64,000 nucleotides of DNA from Ideonella sp. WA131b. GTDB taxonomy: Bacteria > Pseudomonadota > Gammaproteobacteria > Burkholderiales > Burkholderiaceae_C. The notes under the pieces were generated by a model. That model was not told where the DNA came from. It made no database searches and saw nothing but the letters and a program-made list of their open reading frames with translations. The position numbers and the translations under genes are program-made. Numbering within the stretch: position 1 is the first letter of the stretch; every line of letters starts with the position of its first letter. Location: positions 486,431-550,430 of the forward strand of contig JAGTJW010000002.1 of the NCBI GenBank assembly GCA_023657425.1. Direction: 5' to 3'. Below, piece by piece: positions 1 through 10,914 of this stretch.

Positions 1-1
1 C

Positions 2-979
2 GGGCTGCCGGTGAGCGTGCCCGGCGCCACCATCAACCGCTTGTGCGGCAGCGGGCTCGACGCCGTGGGCACGGCCGCACGCGCCATCCGCGCCGGCGAG
101 GCGCAGCTGATGGTGGCTGGCGGCGTGGAAAGCATGAGCCGCGCGCCCTTTGTCATGCCCAAGGCCGACAGTGCCTTCAGCCGGCAGGCGCAGATCTTCG
201 ACACCACCATCGGCTGGCGCTTCGTCAACCCGGCCATGAAGGCGGCGCACGGTGTCGACGCCATGCCCGAGACGGCCGAGAACGTGGCGGTGCAGTTCGG
301 CATCGAGCGCGAGGCGCAGGACCGCTTCGCGCTGGCCAGCCAAAGCAAGGCCGTGGCGGCGCAGCAGCGTGGCTTCTTCGATGCCGAGATCTGCCCGGTC
401 ACCGTGCCTGCGAAGAAGGGCGACGCAGTGGTCGTGAGCCGCGACGAGCATCCGCGCGAAACCAGCCTCGAGGCGCTGGCCAAGCTCAAGGGCGTGGTGC
501 GGCCCGATGGCAGCGTGACGGCCGGCAACGCCAGCGGCGTGAACGACGGCGCTGCCGCCGTGCTGCTGGCCAGCGAGGCCGCCGCGCGCCGTTTCGGCCT
601 CGTGCCGCGGGCGCGCGTGGTGGCCATGGCCACCGTGGGCGTGGCGCCGCGCATCATGGGCATCGGCCCGCTGCCGGCCACGCAGAAGGTGCTGGCGATG
701 GCCGGCCTGCAGCTGGCGCAGATCGACGTGATCGAACTCAACGAGGCCTTCGCGGCGCAGGGCCTGGCCGTCACGCGCGGCCTCGGCCTGGCCGACGACG
801 ACGCCCGCGTCAACCCCAACGGCGGCGCCATCGCGCTGGGCCACCCACTCGGCGCCAGCGGCGCGCGGCTCGTGGCCACGGCGGTGAACCAGCTGCAGGC
901 CCGCGGCGGCCGCTACGCGCTGTGCACCATGTGCGTGGGCGTGGGCCAGGGCATCGCGCTGGTGCTCGAACGTGTCTGA
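2..979 (+). CDS. Thiolase, beta-ketoadipyl-CoA/acetyl-CoA acyltransferase type (5' partial)
   Basis: The gene enters the window already in frame, so the N-terminus is missing. It is a thiolase, which cleaves 3-ketoacyl-CoA with CoA or runs the reverse condensation. The nucleophile loop NRLCGSGLDAV holds the first catalytic Cys. NEAFAAQ and GHPLGASGAR give the CoA-site Asn and catalytic His, and CTMCVGVGQG holds the second catalytic Cys. The stretch around GGVESMSRAPFVM and DTTIGWRFVNP resembles PcaF/PaaJ beta-ketoadipyl-CoA thiolases more than PhaA. That finer assignment is inference from remembered family sequences. Its stop overlaps the start of folA by 8 bp, so the two are probably co-transcribed. 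Confidence 0.9.
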   Translation, partial: GLPVSVPGATINRLCGSGLDAVGTAARAIRAGEAQLMVAGGVESMSRAPFVMPKADSAFSRQAQIFDTTIGWRFVNPAMKAAHGVDAMPETAENVAVQFGIEREAQDRFALASQSKAVAAQQRGFFDAEICPVTVPAKKGDAVVVSRDEHPRETSLEALAKLKGVVRPDGSVTAGNASGVNDGAAAVLLASEAAARRFGLVPRARVVAMATVGVAPRIMGIGPLPATQKVLAMAGLQLAQIDVIELNEAFAAQGLAVTRGLGLADDDARVNPNGGAIALGHPLGASGARLVATAVNQLQARGGRYALCTMCVGVGQGIALVLERV

Positions 980-1469
980 GATCGTCCTGGTGGCGGCCGT
1001 CGCCGCCAACGGTGTGATCGGCCGCGACAACGGCCTCGTGTTCCGCCACCCGGCCGACGCGAGGCACTTCCGCGACACGACGATGGGCGCCCCGGTGATC
1101 ATGGGCCGCAAGACCTGGGAGTCGCTGCCGGCGCGCTTTCGGCCGCTGCCGGGGCGGCGCAACCTGGTCGTCACGCGGCAGCCGGGCTACGCGGCCGAGG
1201 GCGCCGAGACGGCCGCCAGCCTGGACGCCGCGCTGGCGCTGGCACAAGGCGCGCGGCGGGTCTTTGTCATCGGCGGCGGCGAGCTGTACGCGCAGGTGCT
1301 GCCGCGCGCGGCCGAACTGGTGCTCACCGAGGTGCAGGCCGAGCTCGACGGCGACGTGCGCTTCCCGGCCATCGACCCGACGCAGTGGATCGAGGTGCGC
1401 CGCGCGCAGCCGGCGCTGGAACCCTCTCCCACGCCCGCTTTCAGCTTCGTGACCTACCACCGCCGTTGA
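972..1469 (+). CDS. folA: Dihydrofolate reductase
   Basis: Reduces dihydrofolate to tetrahydrofolate with NADPH in the cytoplasm. The 165-residue product has normal family length. The N-terminal AAVAANGVIGRDNG strand and loop, the substrate-binding PADARHF (Asp equivalent to E. coli Asp27), the NADPH-binding GRKTWESLP and GRRNLVVTR, and the later FVIGGGELY glycine motif all match DHFR. The Trp usually found before the PAD motif appears to be replaced (VFRHPAD). The start is a GTG overlapping the end of the thiolase gene by 8 bp; no better ATG exists upstream. Confidence 0.93.
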   Translation: MSEIVLVAAVAANGVIGRDNGLVFRHPADARHFRDTTMGAPVIMGRKTWESLPARFRPLPGRRNLVVTRQPGYAAEGAETAASLDAALALAQGARRVFVIGGGELYAQVLPRAAELVLTEVQAELDGDVRFPAIDPTQWIEVRRAQPALEPSPTPAFSFVTYHRR

Positions 1470-1481
1470 TCTCCCCGGCGG

Positions 1482-1895
1482 ATGGGCTGGGTCGAGCTGC
1501 TGGAGGTGTTTCTGGCCCTTGACGGCTGGAAGCTGGGGCGCCGCGGCCGCTTTGTGCAGCGCGTCGACTGGCCAGCGGCCATGATGGTCGTGGCGCTGCT
1601 GGGCGCCGTGCCCTGGCTGACGGCGCTGTTTGCGGCCGCGCATCGGGCCCTTCCGCCCGCTGGCTGCGTCCAGGGGGCGGCGCGGGGCGGCGCGGTTGAG
1701 CGCCGCCGCCAGGGGACGGGCGCGCGAGGTCAGGCGTCGCTGTCCGGCGGCGGCGCGGCGGCGAGATCGCCCACCGGCAGCTCGAAGCTCAAGGGTCCGG
1801 ACGACGCCAGGCCCGCAGCCTGCGCACGCACCAGCTCGTCGGCCAGGCCGCGCAGGCGCTCGGCCAGCGCGCCCAGCGAGCGGGGCTTTGGCTGA
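1482..1895 (+). CDS. Possible small membrane protein (doubtful)
   Basis: An open frame 12 bp after folA starts with about 55 residues of clean, GC3-rich codons including a hydrophobic stretch (MMVVALLGAVPWLTALFA) that could be one membrane helix. After about position 1650 it turns into low-complexity Arg/Ala/Gly sequence, runs through a GC hairpin (1686-1707) and overlaps the opposite-strand gene at 1730-2062. The first part may be real or a remnant and the second part probably is not. I recognise no family. Confidence 0.25.
   Translation: MGWVELLEVFLALDGWKLGRRGRFVQRVDWPAAMMVVALLGAVPWLTALFAAAHRALPPAGCVQGAARGGAVERRRQGTGARGQASLSGGGAAARSPTGSSKLKGPDDARPAACARTSSSARPRRRSASAPSERGFG
1686..1707. terminator. 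GC-rich hairpin between convergent genes
   Basis: GGCGGCGC (1686-1693), a 6-base loop and GCGCCGCC (1700-1707) form a perfect 8-bp stem between folA (plus) and the minus gene at 1730-2062. There is no T-run, so it is only terminator-like. Confidence 0.4.
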
Positions 1896-2062
1896 ACCCG
1901 GAAGCCCAACGTCAGCGCCTGTGGCGAGCCCGAGGGCTGGTCGGCCGCGCTGCGCAGGCTGACGATCAAGTCGGGCAGCTTGGGTCGCGGTCCCTTTGGC
2001 ACGCTGAAGCTGGTGATGGTGAGGCGGCCTTGGTCGTGTTCGATGGTCAGCTGGGTGCTCAT
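1730..2062 (-). CDS. Hypothetical protein, 110 residues
   Basis: A short, soluble-looking protein starting MSTQLTIEHDQGRLTIT, with an Arg/Leu-rich helix in the second half and a Pro/Ala/Asp-rich tail. GC3 is high and the frame is uninterrupted, as expected of a real gene. No signal peptide or membrane segment is visible and I do not recognise the family. It lies downstream of, and on the same strand as, the kinase gene ending at 2150, with an 87-bp gap, so it may be its operon partner. Confidence 0.6.
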   Translation of the reverse strand: MSTQLTIEHDQGRLTITSFSVPKGPRPKLPDLIVSLRSAADQPSGSPQALTLGFRVQPKPRSLGALAERLRGLADELVRAQAAGLASSGPLSFELPVGDLAAAPPPDSDA

Positions 2063-2149
2063 GGCGGGGTCTCCTGGTGGGTGGGGTGGAAGTTGGGGTT
2101 GGGCATCAGAAAGGCGTCGGGGCGGGCAGGTCGTGGTGTCGGCGGTGGG

Positions 2150-4878
2150 TCAATGAAACAGGGTCGGCTCGGTCAAGGCGGGCGCCGGGTCGGCCTGCAA
2201 CTGCGCCAGCAGTGCGGCGGCGGCGCGGGTGGGCGCCCCGGCGTCGCCGTAGGCGCGCTGCAGCGCCGGGGTGACCTCGGCCAGCAGCGCGCGCGCCCGG
2301 CCCGCGTCGTGCAGGGCCGTGAGCAGGGCCAAGTTCAGGCGCGCCAGCATCCCAGAGGGCGCGCGCGCAGGCTCCGCAGCCACGGCCGCGGCCAGGGCGG
2401 ACTCGGCCGCCGCCCGCTGGCCCAGGCGAGCCAGTGCCACGCCGCGCAGCAGGTCCCGTCGAGCGGCGTCGCCGTCGCCCACCGGGGCCAGCAGGGCGGG
2501 CACCGCCGCCGGGCGCCCCAGCGCCAGGGCGGCGTCGCGCGCGCCAGAGCCACGGCCGCGGCCAGTTCGGTGGCCGCCTCGGCGCCTTGCGGCGGCAGCC
2601 CCGCTTGGGCGCGCACGGCCGCGGCCACGGCCGCGTCGGACGCCGCGCCGTCGCCAACGTGGGCCCACACCCGGGCTGTCAGCAGATGCCAATAGACCGG
2701 CAGTTCCTGTCCGGCGCTGCGCAGGTCGTCCTCGACCAGGGCGGCCGCGCGCAGCCAGGCTGCCGCCTGCTCGGGCCGGCCGAGCATCAGTGCGTAGCGC
2801 AGCCACCACTCGCGCAGGCGCAGCTGGGCGCGGGGGCTGTCGCCGTACAGGCTGCGCGCGGCGGCCAGCGCCGCCTCGGTCACATCGCGGCCCTGGGCGA
2901 AGCGGGCCGACATGAAGTAGGCCCCGGCCAGGGCCAGCAGCGTGTCCGCGCGCACGCGCGGGGTGCTGGCGGGGTCGTGCTCGGCCAGGGCGCGCAGTTG
3001 CTCGTGGTCGGCATGCGCGTCGTCGAACTGGTGCAGCAGGGCCAGGCTGGTGGCACGTCCTTGAAGGGCGCGCAGCCGCTGCTCCAGCGGCCGCCCGGGC
3101 TCGGCGGCGCGGCCGAAAGGGGCCAGCGCGTCGGCCGGCCGCGAGGCGGCCAGCGCGATCCAGCCGCGCTGCTCGTCGGCCAGCGCACGCAGCGCGTCGC
3201 TCCAGCGCGCCGCGGGCTGGGCGCGCTCGGCCTCGTCCAGCAGATGCTGTGCGTCGAGTGGGCGCTCATCGAGCACCGTCACGCGCGCCTGTGCCACCAG
3301 GGCCTGCGCCTGCACGGCACCGTCGCTGCGGGTCGCGGCCAGCGCCGCCAGACGCTGCAGCGCGCCTTCGGCCCGAGCCAGATCGCCGTAGTTCATCCAC
3401 AGGCGCGAGACGGTCTGCAGCACCTCGGCCTGGGCGGCTGGCGGCAGCGTGGCGATGGTGGCCTCGCCCTGCTCGAGCAGTTCGCGTGCGCCGACATCAC
3501 GGCCGCCGCGGAGGTCGGGGTTGGCGCGCTCGAACAGGCCCACCAGGAAGGCGCTGGCCGCCTGGGCGCGCTGCGCCTCCTGGCGCGCCTGCAGGCCCTG
3601 GGCCACGGCCGCCAGCCCCGTGGCGACCAGCGCCACGATCGCCATCGCCCCAGCGGTCACGGCCGCGCGGTGGCGCAGGACGAAACGCGCCAGCACGTAG
3701 CCCGCACTGGGCCGGCGCGCGCGCACGGGGTGGCCTTCGGTCCAGCGCCGGAGGTCGTCGCTCAGGGCCAGCACCGACCCATGGCGGCGCCCCGGCTCGT
3801 GCGCCAGCGCCTGCATCAGCACGGCATCGAGGTCGCCGGCCAGGGCGCGGCGCCAGGCCGCCGGCCGCAGGCCACGCTCGGCCGCACCGGCTTCGTCGAA
3901 CACGCCCGCGCTGGGGCGCGGCGGGTCGTCGGCAAGGCGGCTGCGCCGGCGTTCGCCACCGGCTTCGGGGCGGTCGTCGAAGGGACGCCGGCCACACAGC
4001 AGCTCGTGCGCCACCACGCCCAGCGAGTACACATCGCTGGCCGTGCCCAGGGGCTCGCGGCGCAGTTGCTCGGGGCTGGCGTAGGCGGGCGTGAAGGCCA
4101 CCAGCGTGGGCTCGGCCGGGCCCTGGCCCGCCTGGCCATTGGGCTCGGCCAAGCGGGCGATGCCGAAGTCCAGCAGCTTCACGCGGCCGTCGTCGGTGAC
4201 GAGGATGTTTGCAGGCTTGAGGTCGCGGTGGATGACGAGCCGGCCATGGGCGTAGACCACCGCGTCGCACACCTGCAACAGCAGCCCCACGCGCTCGCGC
4301 AGCGTCAGCCGGTGCGTCCGGGCATGGGCGTCCAGCGTCTGGCCCTGCACGTACTCCAGCGCCAGCCAGGGCCGGCCCTGCGCGTCCACGCCGGCGTCGT
4401 ACAGCCGCGCGATGTTCGGGTGTTCCAGCGTGGCCAGAATGTCTCGCTCGCGCGCCATGCGCTCGGCCAGGCCGCGCACCCAGGTCAGGCGCGGCAGCTT
4501 CAGCGCCACCGGGCGCCGCAGCTGCCCGTCCGCGTGCTCGGCCAGCCACACACTGCCCATGCCGCCTTCGCCCAGCTCGCGCAGCAACCGCCAAGGGCCG
4601 ATCACGGCGCCGGGTTGGGGTTCGGATCCGGTCTGCGCCGCCGCCGCAGGCACCAGCCGGGGCAGCGTGCCCAGCAGGTCGCTCGTCTCCAGGCGGGCCC
4701 GCAACGCCAGCAGCCCCGCGAGCGAGTCGCGCAGCGGCAGGTCCTCGGCCGGCAGCGACTGCAGCCACGCGCTGCGGTCCGGGCTCGGCAGGTCCAGCGC
4801 TTGGTCGAGCAGCGCCTCCAGGCGCGGCCACTCGGCCGCCAGGGCGGCCAGCGGGGAAGGGGGGGCGATCGAGGTCAT
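2150..4878 (-). CDS. PknB-type Ser/Thr protein kinase with TPR-like sensor region, frame-broken
   Basis: A membrane-anchored eukaryotic-type kinase. From the ATG at 4878 (MTSIAPPSP) the order is: an N-terminal helical segment; a kinase domain at about 93-382 with glycine loop LGEGGMGSVW, VALKL lysine, catalytic HRDLKPANIL, LLDFGIA and YASPEQL; one transmembrane helix at about 406-426; then a long Ala/Leu-rich helical-repeat region. The reading frame breaks near 2534-2544 inside a GTCGCGCGCGCC tract. The continuation (ARDAALALG to PALTEPTLFH, ending at 2150) lies in another frame and clearly belongs to the same protein. This is either a one-base sequencing error or a real truncation. The longer upstream open frame to 5127 has Arg/Pro-rich non-coding composition, hence the chosen start. 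Confidence 0.85.
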
Positions 4879-5216
4879 GCGGCGGACGGTGCCATCGGAT
4901 CGGAGGCCGGTTGTCGCAGGCCGGAGCATGCCGGCTGTCGCCGCGCGCGGCCAGCCCTTATGTCCATCCAGATGTTTACGTCGCGACCCGGGCTGACCGG
5001 ACATGACACCCCCTTCGGGGGCTTCGCGCTCGTGCGCCGGTCGGTGGTGAGCGTCCTCCCCGCGGCCAGGCGCGTGCAAGCCCCGTGGCCGCAAAGACGG
5101 GCGGGTGCCCCGTGGGTCGGCGGGCACAATGGCGCAAGGCGGTGAACGGTGGCCCAGCGAAACGGGCCGCCGAGCATCAAGGCCTGATCGCCAGCCCCTG
5201 ATCCACGCCGGACCCC
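4879..5216. other. Divergent intergenic region, kinase / xthA
   Basis: 338 bp between two divergent genes, so it should contain both promoters. I see no convincing -35/-10 pair and no gene. A small CCCCC-TTC-GGGGG hairpin lies at 5009-5021. Open frames crossing this stretch have the composition of translated non-coding GC-rich DNA. Confidence 0.5.
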
Positions 5217-5987
5217 ATGAAACTCGCCACCTGGAACGTCAACTCGCTGGCCGTGCGCCTGCCGCAACTGCTGGATTGGCTGGCCGCCAACCCTGTCGAC
5301 GCGCTGGTGCTGCAGGAAACCAAGCTCACCGACGACAAGTTCCCCGTCGCCGAGCTGCAGGCCGCCGGCTACGCCGTGGCCTTTCATGGCCAGAAGACCT
5401 ACAACGGCGTGGCCCTGCTCAGCCGCGGCGAGGCGGCGGCAGGCGTGCGGAAGAACATCCCCGGCTTTGCCGACGAGCAGGCGCGCGTCATCACGGGCAC
5501 GGTCGGCGGCGTGCGCTTGATCGGCGCCTACTTCCCCAACGGCCAGGCCCCCGACAGCGACAAGTTCGTCTACAAGATGGCCTGGCTCGATGCCTTGCGC
5601 GGTTTCGTGCAGGCCGAGCTGGCGGCGCACCCGCGGCTCGTGCTGATGGGCGACTTCAACATCGCGCCCGAAGACCGCGATGCCTGGGACCCCGTGGCGC
5701 TGGCCGGCACCATCCACCTCACGCCCGAGGAGCGCGCGCACTTCCAGGCGCTGCTGGGCCTGGGCCTGGTCGATGCCTTCCGGCTGTTCGAGCAGCCACC
5801 GAAGTCGTACTCGTGGTGGGACTACCGCATGCTCGCCTTCCGCAAGAACCAGGGCTTGCGCATCGATCACATCCTGGTCAGCGACGCGCTCAGGCCTGCG
5901 GTGCGGGCCTGCACCATCGACCGGCTGCCGCGCAAGAACGAGCGCCCGAGCGACCACGCGCCGGTGGTCGTCGAACTGGCCGGCTGA
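5217..5987 (+). CDS. xthA: Exodeoxyribonuclease III (AP endonuclease)
   Basis: Cuts DNA at abasic sites and digests 3' ends during base-excision repair. The 256 residues cover the full endonuclease/exonuclease/phosphatase fold: TWNVNSLAVR at the start, the metal-binding LQETKLTD glutamate, LMGDFNIAPEDRD with the Asp and Asn of the active site, SWWDYR, and the terminal SDHAPVVVEL with the catalytic Asp-His. It ends one base before the convergent ntrC stop, so the two 3' ends abut with no spacer. Confidence 0.95.
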   Translation: MKLATWNVNSLAVRLPQLLDWLAANPVDALVLQETKLTDDKFPVAELQAAGYAVAFHGQKTYNGVALLSRGEAAAGVRKNIPGFADEQARVITGTVGGVRLIGAYFPNGQAPDSDKFVYKMAWLDALRGFVQAELAAHPRLVLMGDFNIAPEDRDAWDPVALAGTIHLTPEERAHFQALLGLGLVDAFRLFEQPPKSYSWWDYRMLAFRKNQGLRIDHILVSDALRPAVRACTIDRLPRKNERPSDHAPVVVELAG

Positions 5988-7508
<1,521 letters not shown>

Positions 7509-7554
7509 CAGCCTGCCGCGCCCTGTGGTTGCGCCCCCGGCGGCCCGCGCTCGC

Positions 7555-8655
7555 CTAGGGCAGTGGAATGAGGATTTTGAACACCGTCCGCCCCGGCACG
7601 CTGTCGCAATCGATCGTGCCGCTGTGCTGCTGCACGAAGGTCTGCGCCAGTGTCAGGCCGAGTCCGCTGCCGCCCTCGCGCCCGCTCACCAGCGGGTGGA
7701 AGATGCGATCGCGGATGTCCTCGGGCACACCGGGACCGTTGTCCTCAATATGCAATTCCAGTGCCAGACGAAATCGCTGCCGACCGAAGGTGACCTGCCG
7801 GGCCACGCGCGTGCGCAGCAGCAATTGCGCCGTGCCGGCGGCGATCTTGCCTCCAGGCTGAGCCCAATCACTCCCGACAGCGGCGAGGGCCTGCGTCGCG
7901 TTCTGGGCGATGTTCAGCACGGCCTGAATGAGCTGCTCGCGGTCGCCGCGGAACTCGGGGATGCTGGCGTCGTAGTCGCGCACCACCGCCAGGCCGCGCG
8001 GGTGCTCGGCCATCACCAGCGCGCGCACCCGCTCGCAGACCTCGTGGATGTTGACGTCGGCCACCACGTGCGGCCGCCGGTGCGGCGCAAGCAAGCGGTC
8101 GACCAGGCTGTGCAGGCGGTCGGCCTCGTGGATGATGACTTGCGTGTACTCGGTGAGCTCCCTGGAGTTGACCTCCATCTGCAGCAGCTGCGCCGCACCG
8201 CGGATGCCGCCGAGGGGGTTCTTGATCTCGTGCGCCAGATTGCGCACCAGGTCCTTGCTGCTCTGCGCGAGGGTCTGCGCGCGCTCCTCGCGGTCGAGCC
8301 GCGTCTGCTGCTCGATCTCGATCAGCTCCACCAGCACGCGACCGGGCCGGCCCGACTGCGTCACGATCGCGTGCACCGGCAGGTCGGTGGCGCCCCCGCG
8401 GCGCAGGTGCGTGTCGAAGCGGCTGGTGGCCACCAGGTTGTTTGTCACGGCGGCCAGGGTGTCGCGCATCGGCGCGGGGTCGACGAGCCAGTCCAGCAGC
8501 GAGCTGCGCTGCAGGGCGCGCCGCGACACCGCGAGCGTGTTCTCCAGTGCGCCGTTCACGCGCAGCACGTGACCGTCGGCCTGCACCAGGGTCACCATCG
8601 AAGCCAGCAGATCGAAGGTTTCGAAGTGGTCGATTTCGGGGTCGTCGGGGGTCAT
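7555..8655 (-). CDS. ntrB: Nitrogen regulation sensor histidine kinase NtrB
   Basis: Cytoplasmic kinase/phosphatase that sets NtrC phosphorylation, normally controlled by PII. From ATG 8655 (MTPDDPEIDHFETFDLL) the protein has 366 residues: an N-terminal PAS domain, H-box LAHEIKNPLGG with the phosphorylated His, N-box AVLNIAQNATQAL, and ATP-binding motifs DNGPGVPEDIRDRIF and GGSGLGLTLA. A longer open frame starts at 8778, but its first 41 residues are Arg/Ser/Pro-rich and unlike the family. It sits in the order glnA, DUF4124-like gene, ntrB, ntrC, all on the minus strand. Confidence 0.94.
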   Translation of the reverse strand: MTPDDPEIDHFETFDLLASMVTLVQADGHVLRVNGALENTLAVSRRALQRSSLLDWLVDPAPMRDTLAAVTNNLVATSRFDTHLRRGGATDLPVHAIVTQSGRPGRVLVELIEIEQQTRLDREERAQTLAQSSKDLVRNLAHEIKNPLGGIRGAAQLLQMEVNSRELTEYTQVIIHEADRLHSLVDRLLAPHRRPHVVADVNIHEVCERVRALVMAEHPRGLAVVRDYDASIPEFRGDREQLIQAVLNIAQNATQALAAVGSDWAQPGGKIAAGTAQLLLRTRVARQVTFGRQRFRLALELHIEDNGPGVPEDIRDRIFHPLVSGREGGSGLGLTLAQTFVQQHSGTIDCDSVPGRTVFKILIPLP

Positions 8656-8689
8656 CGGCAGGTCCGCCGTGTGCGGCGGCTCTTGGCCC

Positions 8690-9199
8690 TCAGGACGGCG
8701 GCAGCTTGGCCAGCTCGCGCTTGAGGGCCGCGATGTCGGCCTCCTTGCGCTGGATCGCGGCACGCATCTCGGCCACACGCTCCTGGTAGCGCGCGAAATT
8801 GCGCTCGTCGCCGCGGCGTTCGGGCTCGCCGTTCCTGAACTCGGCCCGCATCTGGGACAGTCGCTCCTCCTCGCGCTGCAGTTCGTCCTGCAGGATGCGG
8901 CGGGCGTCGCTGTCTCGCGCGCGCTGCACGGCGGGGTCGACGCGGGTCTCTCCAGCGGGACGCGCCGCGGGCGCCGAGGCCGCAGCAGGGGCGGGGCGCC
9001 GCGGGGTTTGGACGACCGTCACGGTGGCGCCCTCGATGCTTCGGCAGTTGCGGCTGCGCGCCTCCTCGGGCGTGAGCGCATCGGTGTAGAGCACCGACGG
9101 ACCCGGGCAGCGGTAGACCGTTCGGGCCTCCTGGGCCGCCGTCTGCAGGGCGCTCAGCGTCAGCAGCAACGCGGCGGCGTGGCGGTCGGGTGGACGCAT
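8690..9199 (-). CDS. Secreted DUF4124-like protein with coiled coil
   Basis: 169 residues from the ATG at 9199 (MRPPDRHAAALLLTLSALQTAAQ), a cleavable signal peptide. A short DUF4124-like segment follows (YRCPGPSVLYTDALTPEEA) with two Cys that could pair. Then comes a Pro/Ala linker and a charged C-terminal helix rich in Glu/Arg (residues about 100-165), probably a coiled coil. Family members are common in betaproteobacteria; their role is unknown. The gene lies between glnA and ntrB, 34 bp upstream of ntrB, and may be co-transcribed with ntrBC. Confidence 0.75.
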   Translation of the reverse strand: MRPPDRHAAALLLTLSALQTAAQEARTVYRCPGPSVLYTDALTPEEARSRNCRSIEGATVTVVQTPRRPAPAAASAPAARPAGETRVDPAVQRARDSDARRILQDELQREEERLSQMRAEFRNGEPERRGDERNFARYQERVAEMRAAIQRKEADIAALKRELAKLPPS

Positions 9200-9240
9200 G
9201 AGGAGATTGTGGCGCAGCGGCAGCGTCCCCCTCAAGGAAC

Positions 9241-9263
9241 GAAGCGGCCCTCTGGGCCGCTTC
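9241..9263. terminator. Perfect 10-bp hairpin downstream of glnA
   Basis: GAAGCGGCCC (9241-9250), loop TCT, GGGCCGCTTC (9254-9263). It sits between glnA and the DUF4124-like gene. There is no clean T-run, so it may act as terminator or attenuator. Confidence 0.5.
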
Positions 9264-9295
9264 GGTGGGATCCTTGGATCCGTCGGTCGGGCCAC

Positions 9296-9316
9296 GGGCC
9301 GGCAGAGCGCCGGCCC
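9296..9316 (-). terminator. Candidate glnA terminator stem-loop
   Basis: GGGCCGGC (9296-9303), a 5-base loop, and GCCGGCCC (9309-9316), directly after the glnA stop codon in the direction of transcription. The T-run is weak. Confidence 0.5.
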
Positions 9317-9323
9317 GCCGCCA

Positions 9324-10739
9324 TCACAGCGAGTAGTACATGTCGAACTCGAGCGGGTGGGTGGTCATGCGGAAGCGCGTGACTTCCTGCATCTTCAGGT
9401 CGATGTAGGCGTCGATGTAGCTGTCGGTGAACACGCCGCCCTTGGTCAGGAAGGCGCGGTCCTTGTCGAGGTAGTCGAGCGCCTGGTCGAGGCTGTGGCA
9501 GACGGTCGGGATCTTGGCGTCCTCTTCCGGCGGCAGGTGGTACAGGTCCTTCGTCGCGGCCTCGCCCGGGTGGATCTTGTTCTCGACGCCGTCCAGGCCG
9601 GCCATCAGCATGGCCGCGAAACCGAGGTACGGGTTGCACAGCGGATCCGGGAAGCGCGCCTCGATGCGCCGGCCCTTGGGGTTGCTGACGTAGGGGATGC
9701 GGATCGAGGCCGAGCGGTTGCGCGCCGAATAGGCCAGCTTGACCGGCGCTTCGAAGCCGGGCACCAGGCGCTTGTAGCTGTTGGTGCCGGGGTTGGTGAT
9801 GGCGTTGAGCGCGCGGGCGTGCTTGATGATGCCGCCGATGTAGTAGAGCGCGAACTCGCTCAGACCCGCGTAGCCGTCGCCAGCGAACAGGTTCTTGCCG
9901 TCCTTCCACACGCTCTGGTGCACGTGCATGCCGCTGCCGTTGTCGCCCACGATGGGCTTGGGCATGAAGGTGGCCGTCTTGCCGTAGGCGTGGGCCACGT
10001 TGTGCACGACGTACTTCTGCAGCTGCAGCCAGTCGGCGCGCTGCACCAGGGTGCTGAACTTCGTGCCCAGCTCGTTCTGGCCCGGGGCCGCCACCTCGTG
10101 GTGGTGCACCTCGACCGGGATGCCCAGGCTCTCGAGGATCAGGCACATCTCCGAGCGCATGTCCTGGAAGCTGTCGACCGGCGGCACCGGAAAGTAGCCG
10201 CCCTTGACGGCCGGGCGATGGCCCATGTTGCCGCCCTCGAAATCGGCACCGGTGCTCCAGGGCGCCTCTTCCGAGCTGACCTTGACGAAACAACCCGACA
10301 TGTCGACGTTCCACTTCACCTGGTCAAAGATGAAGAACTCGGGCTCGGGCCCGAAGTAGGCGGCGTCACCGATGCCGCTGGCCTTGAGGTAGGCCTCGGC
10401 GCGCTTGGCCAGGCTGCGCGGGTCGCGCTCATAGGGCTTGCCGTCGCCCGGCTCGAGCACGTCGCAGGTCAGGATCAGCGTCGGCTCCTCGAAGAAGGGG
10501 TCGACATTGGCGGTGTTGGGGTCGGGCATGAGCAGCATGTCCGACGCCTCGATGCCCTTCCAGCCGGCGATCGACGAGCCGTCGAAGGCGTGGCCGGCGG
10601 TGAACTTGTCTTCGTCGAAGTGCGAAACGGGCACGCTGACGTGCTGTTCCTTGCCGCGGGTGTCGGTGAAGCGGAAGTCGACGAACTTGACTTCGTTCTC
10701 CTTCACCATCTTCATCACGTCGGCAACGGTTTTTGCCAT
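9324..10739 (-). CDS. glnA: Glutamine synthetase type I
   Basis: Makes glutamine from glutamate, ammonia and ATP; forms a dodecamer. The 471 residues match GSI-beta length. Visible motifs are FDGSSIAGW near the N-terminus, the glutamate/metal region [31 protein letters not shown], the [10 protein letters not shown] loop, and the adenylylation site [10 protein letters not shown], where the Tyr is the AMP acceptor of GSI-beta enzymes. The upstream sigma-54 promoter and NtrC-type site indicate nitrogen-limitation control; the adenylylation site indicates post-translational control by GlnE. Confidence 0.97.
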   Translation of the reverse strand: MAKTVADVMKMVKENEVKFVDFRFTDTRGKEQHVSVPVSHFDEDKFTAGHAFDGSSIAGWKGIEASDMLLMPDPNTANVDPFFEEPTLILTCDVLEPGDGKPYERDPRSLAKRAEAYLKASGIGDAAYFGPEPEFFIFDQVKWNVDMSGCFVKVSSEEAPWSTGADFEGGNMGHRPAVKGGYFPVPPVDSFQDMRSEMCLILESLGIPVEVHHHEVAAPGQNELGTKFSTLVQRADWLQLQKYVVHNVAHAYGKTATFMPKPIVGDNGSGMHVHQSVWKDGKNLFAGDGYAGLSEFALYYIGGIIKHARALNAITNPGTNSYKRLVPGFEAPVKLAYSARNRSASIRIPYVSNPKGRRIEARFPDPLCNPYLGFAAMLMAGLDGVENKIHPGEAATKDLYHLPPEEDAKIPTVCHSLDQALDYLDKDRAFLTKGGVFTDSYIDAYIDLKMQEVTRFRMTTHPLEFDMYYSL

Positions 10740-10829
10740 TCAGATCTCTCCTAGCGGGGCTCGATGGGTTGGGTTTGGTGTGGGATTCAGCGCGCCGGCC
10801 ACAGCCGTGCGCGGCCTGCAAAGGGTTGT

Positions 10830-10845
10830 AGCAGAAACCATGCCC
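10830..10845 (-). promoter_or_regulatory. Sigma-54 (-24/-12) promoter for glnA
   Basis: Read on the minus strand, GGGCATGGTTTCTGCT matches the sigma-54 consensus TGGCACG-R-N3-TTGCW with the invariant GG and GC doublets ten bases apart. It lies about 90 bp upstream of the glnA ATG. Confidence 0.65.
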
Positions 10846-10885
10846 TGACCAGTCGACACGCGCCCCAGCCTGATGCATGGCTGAA

Positions 10886-10902
10886 CGCACCGAGGTCGTG
10901 CG
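10886..10902. promoter_or_regulatory. NtrC-type operator upstream of glnA
   Basis: GCAC-N7-GTGC (10887-10901), the dyad expected of an NtrC site (TGCACY-N5-RGTGCA). It lies about 50 bp upstream of the -24 element of the sigma-54 promoter. Only one good copy is visible. Confidence 0.5.
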
Positions 10903-10914
10903 CACTCTCGGATG

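Noticed and set aside
2434..5145. Very long plus-strand open frame opposite the kinase gene
   Set aside because: Composition is Arg/Gly/Gln/His-rich, typical of the complement of GC-rich coding sequence; no motif, and the minus strand has a clear kinase.
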